6,948 bases of DNA, from NCBI GenBank assembly GCA_017420455.1, contig JAFOJB010000522.1, forward strand, positions 1 to 6,948, written 5' to 3'. Below are positions 6,452 to 6,948 of the stretch, in pieces (within the stretch, counting starts at the first letter, position 1; every line of letters starts with the position of its first letter). The stretch comes from Blautia sp. (GTDB taxonomy: Bacteria; Bacillota; Clostridia; Lachnospirales; Lachnospiraceae). Below the pieces are notes generated by a model. That model worked only from the letters and a program-made list of their open reading frames with translations, was not told the origin of the DNA and made no database searches. The translations under genes were made by a program, and so were the position numbers.

Positions 6452-6948
6452 ATGAAAAAAAGAATATGCACAGTAGGAGCAATATTTCTGACAGCGGTTT
6501 TTTTGATAATGGCAGCAGGAACAGGAGGAGAGGCACGGGAACAGGCTCCTGCAGTACACCAGAATACAGAGCAGGCTGCTCCTGGGAACGGGGAGGATGC
6601 GCAGGGTCAGGTTTCCCTGGAAGGTATGGAAAACGGGAACAGGGGCGCCATAGAAGGGCAGGAGGCATCTCCGGATACTTCTGAGCCGGGGCCTGAAGCC
6701 TCCGGAAACGCTGATGATATAAACACAGATATAAATACAGGGATAAATAAAGGTACAGATTCAGATTCAGATTCAGGTACAGGTACTGATAAGGATACAG
6801 TTCCAGATACTGATCCGGGTAAGGATACTGATGCAGATACCGTTTCCGTTCCGGAGGCAGACACAGAGACAGACAAAGAGACAGAGACAGACACAGACGC
6901 TGATACAGATACAGATACAGATACTGATACTGATACTGATACTGATAC
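6452..6948 (+). CDS. Exported Asp/Thr-repeat protein, N-terminal part (3' end outside window)
   Basis: The start is ATG 6452, seven bases behind AAGGAG (6439-6444). The frame remains open to the window edge, so 165 residues are visible. Residues 1-28 form a signal peptide (MKKRICTVGAIFLTAVFLIMAAG, likely cut after GEA). Residues about 29-100 are polar and low complexity (Gln, Gly, Pro, Glu, Asn). From about residue 101 the sequence is an Asp/Thr/Ser/Glu-rich repeat that becomes a pure DT array at residues 151-165 and continues past the edge. Such acidic dipeptide stretches often act as extended stalks in Gram-positive surface proteins, by analogy with the Ser-Asp repeats of staphylococcal Sdr proteins. 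A ligand-binding or anchoring domain, if any, would lie beyond the window. There is no lipobox Cys. Its function is unknown. Confidence 0.8.
   Translation, partial: MKKRICTVGAIFLTAVFLIMAAGTGGEAREQAPAVHQNTEQAAPGNGEDAQGQVSLEGMENGNRGAIEGQEASPDTSEPGPEASGNADDINTDINTGINKGTDSDSDSGTGTDKDTVPDTDPGKDTDADTVSVPEADTETDKETETDTDADTDTDTDTDTDTDTD
6752..6948 (+). repeat. Hexanucleotide-periodic array encoding Asp-Thr repeats
   Basis: From 6752 the DNA shows a six-base rhythm (GAT/GAC/GAG then ACN or TCA). From 6902 it becomes a clean run of seven GAT-ACN units (ACA three times, then ACT four times) plus a partial eighth at the window edge. Because the unit is six bases, slippage changes stalk length without shifting frame. 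The homogeneous ACA then ACT blocks suggest recent unit duplication. Confidence 0.9.

Noticed and set aside
6423..6455. Ten-codon upstream frame (MKGDTEGALE) overlapping the exported-protein start by ATGA
   Set aside because: No ribosome site precedes ATG 6423, which falls at the edge of the inverted-repeat arm; a chance frame is more likely than a leader peptide.
6752..6948. CRISPR array
   Set aside because: The repeats are contiguous six-base coding units without unique spacers, in frame with a signal-peptide protein.

Overview
The window looks like chromosomal DNA from a Gram-positive anaerobe of the Clostridia, most plausibly Lachnospiraceae. This is inferred from AGGAGG-type ribosome binding sites, sigma-A-type promoters, U-tract terminators, a QueT-family transporter, a large stand-alone aconitase-family hydratase and an RluA enzyme whose active-site segment reads NRLDQPVEG. 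All genes I accept are on the + strand. No mobile-element protein, tRNA, rRNA or CRISPR array was found.

Layout. (1) Positions 1-215 hold the C-terminal end of a queuosine-precursor transporter (QueT), closed by a hairpin terminator. (2) Two overlapping promoters at 318-358 drive a probable two-gene unit. Its first gene (410-1627) encodes an exported, Glu/Pro/Ala-rich protein with four basic GSRLKDV-type motifs and a small C-terminal domain. Its second gene (1683-3980) encodes a 765-residue aconitase-family hydratase with all main cluster and active-site residues in place. A strong terminator follows at 4014-4054. (3) Positions 4055-5457, about 1.4 kb, contain no credible intact gene. The stretch opens with three adjacent GC-rich hairpins (4065-4193). 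It then becomes AT-rich and purine-rich, and contains a strong promoter (4299-4327) and a strong terminator (5186-5242). Together these bracket an orphan transcript of about 0.9 kb. The transcript is a candidate long non-coding RNA, or failing that a decayed gene: one frame is open for 88 codons apart from a single UGA. The stretch ends with a nested hairpin carrying a perfect DnaA-box sequence and a 22-bp imperfect inverted repeat. (4) Positions 5458-6297 encode an RluA-family pseudouridine synthase with an unusual acidic insertion. (5) From 6452 to the window edge runs the start of a second exported low-complexity protein, rich in Asp-Thr repeats encoded by a hexanucleotide array. A 9-bp perfect inverted repeat precedes it in its leader.

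The genes do not form one obvious pathway. QueT and RluA both concern tRNA/rRNA modification but are far apart and separately transcribed. The pairing of an exported protein with a cytoplasmic hydratase has no evident functional logic. The part most deserving follow-up is the 4.06-5.46 kb gene-free stretch. I could not run database or folding searches, so family calls rest on recognised motifs and comparisons with family members are from memory.
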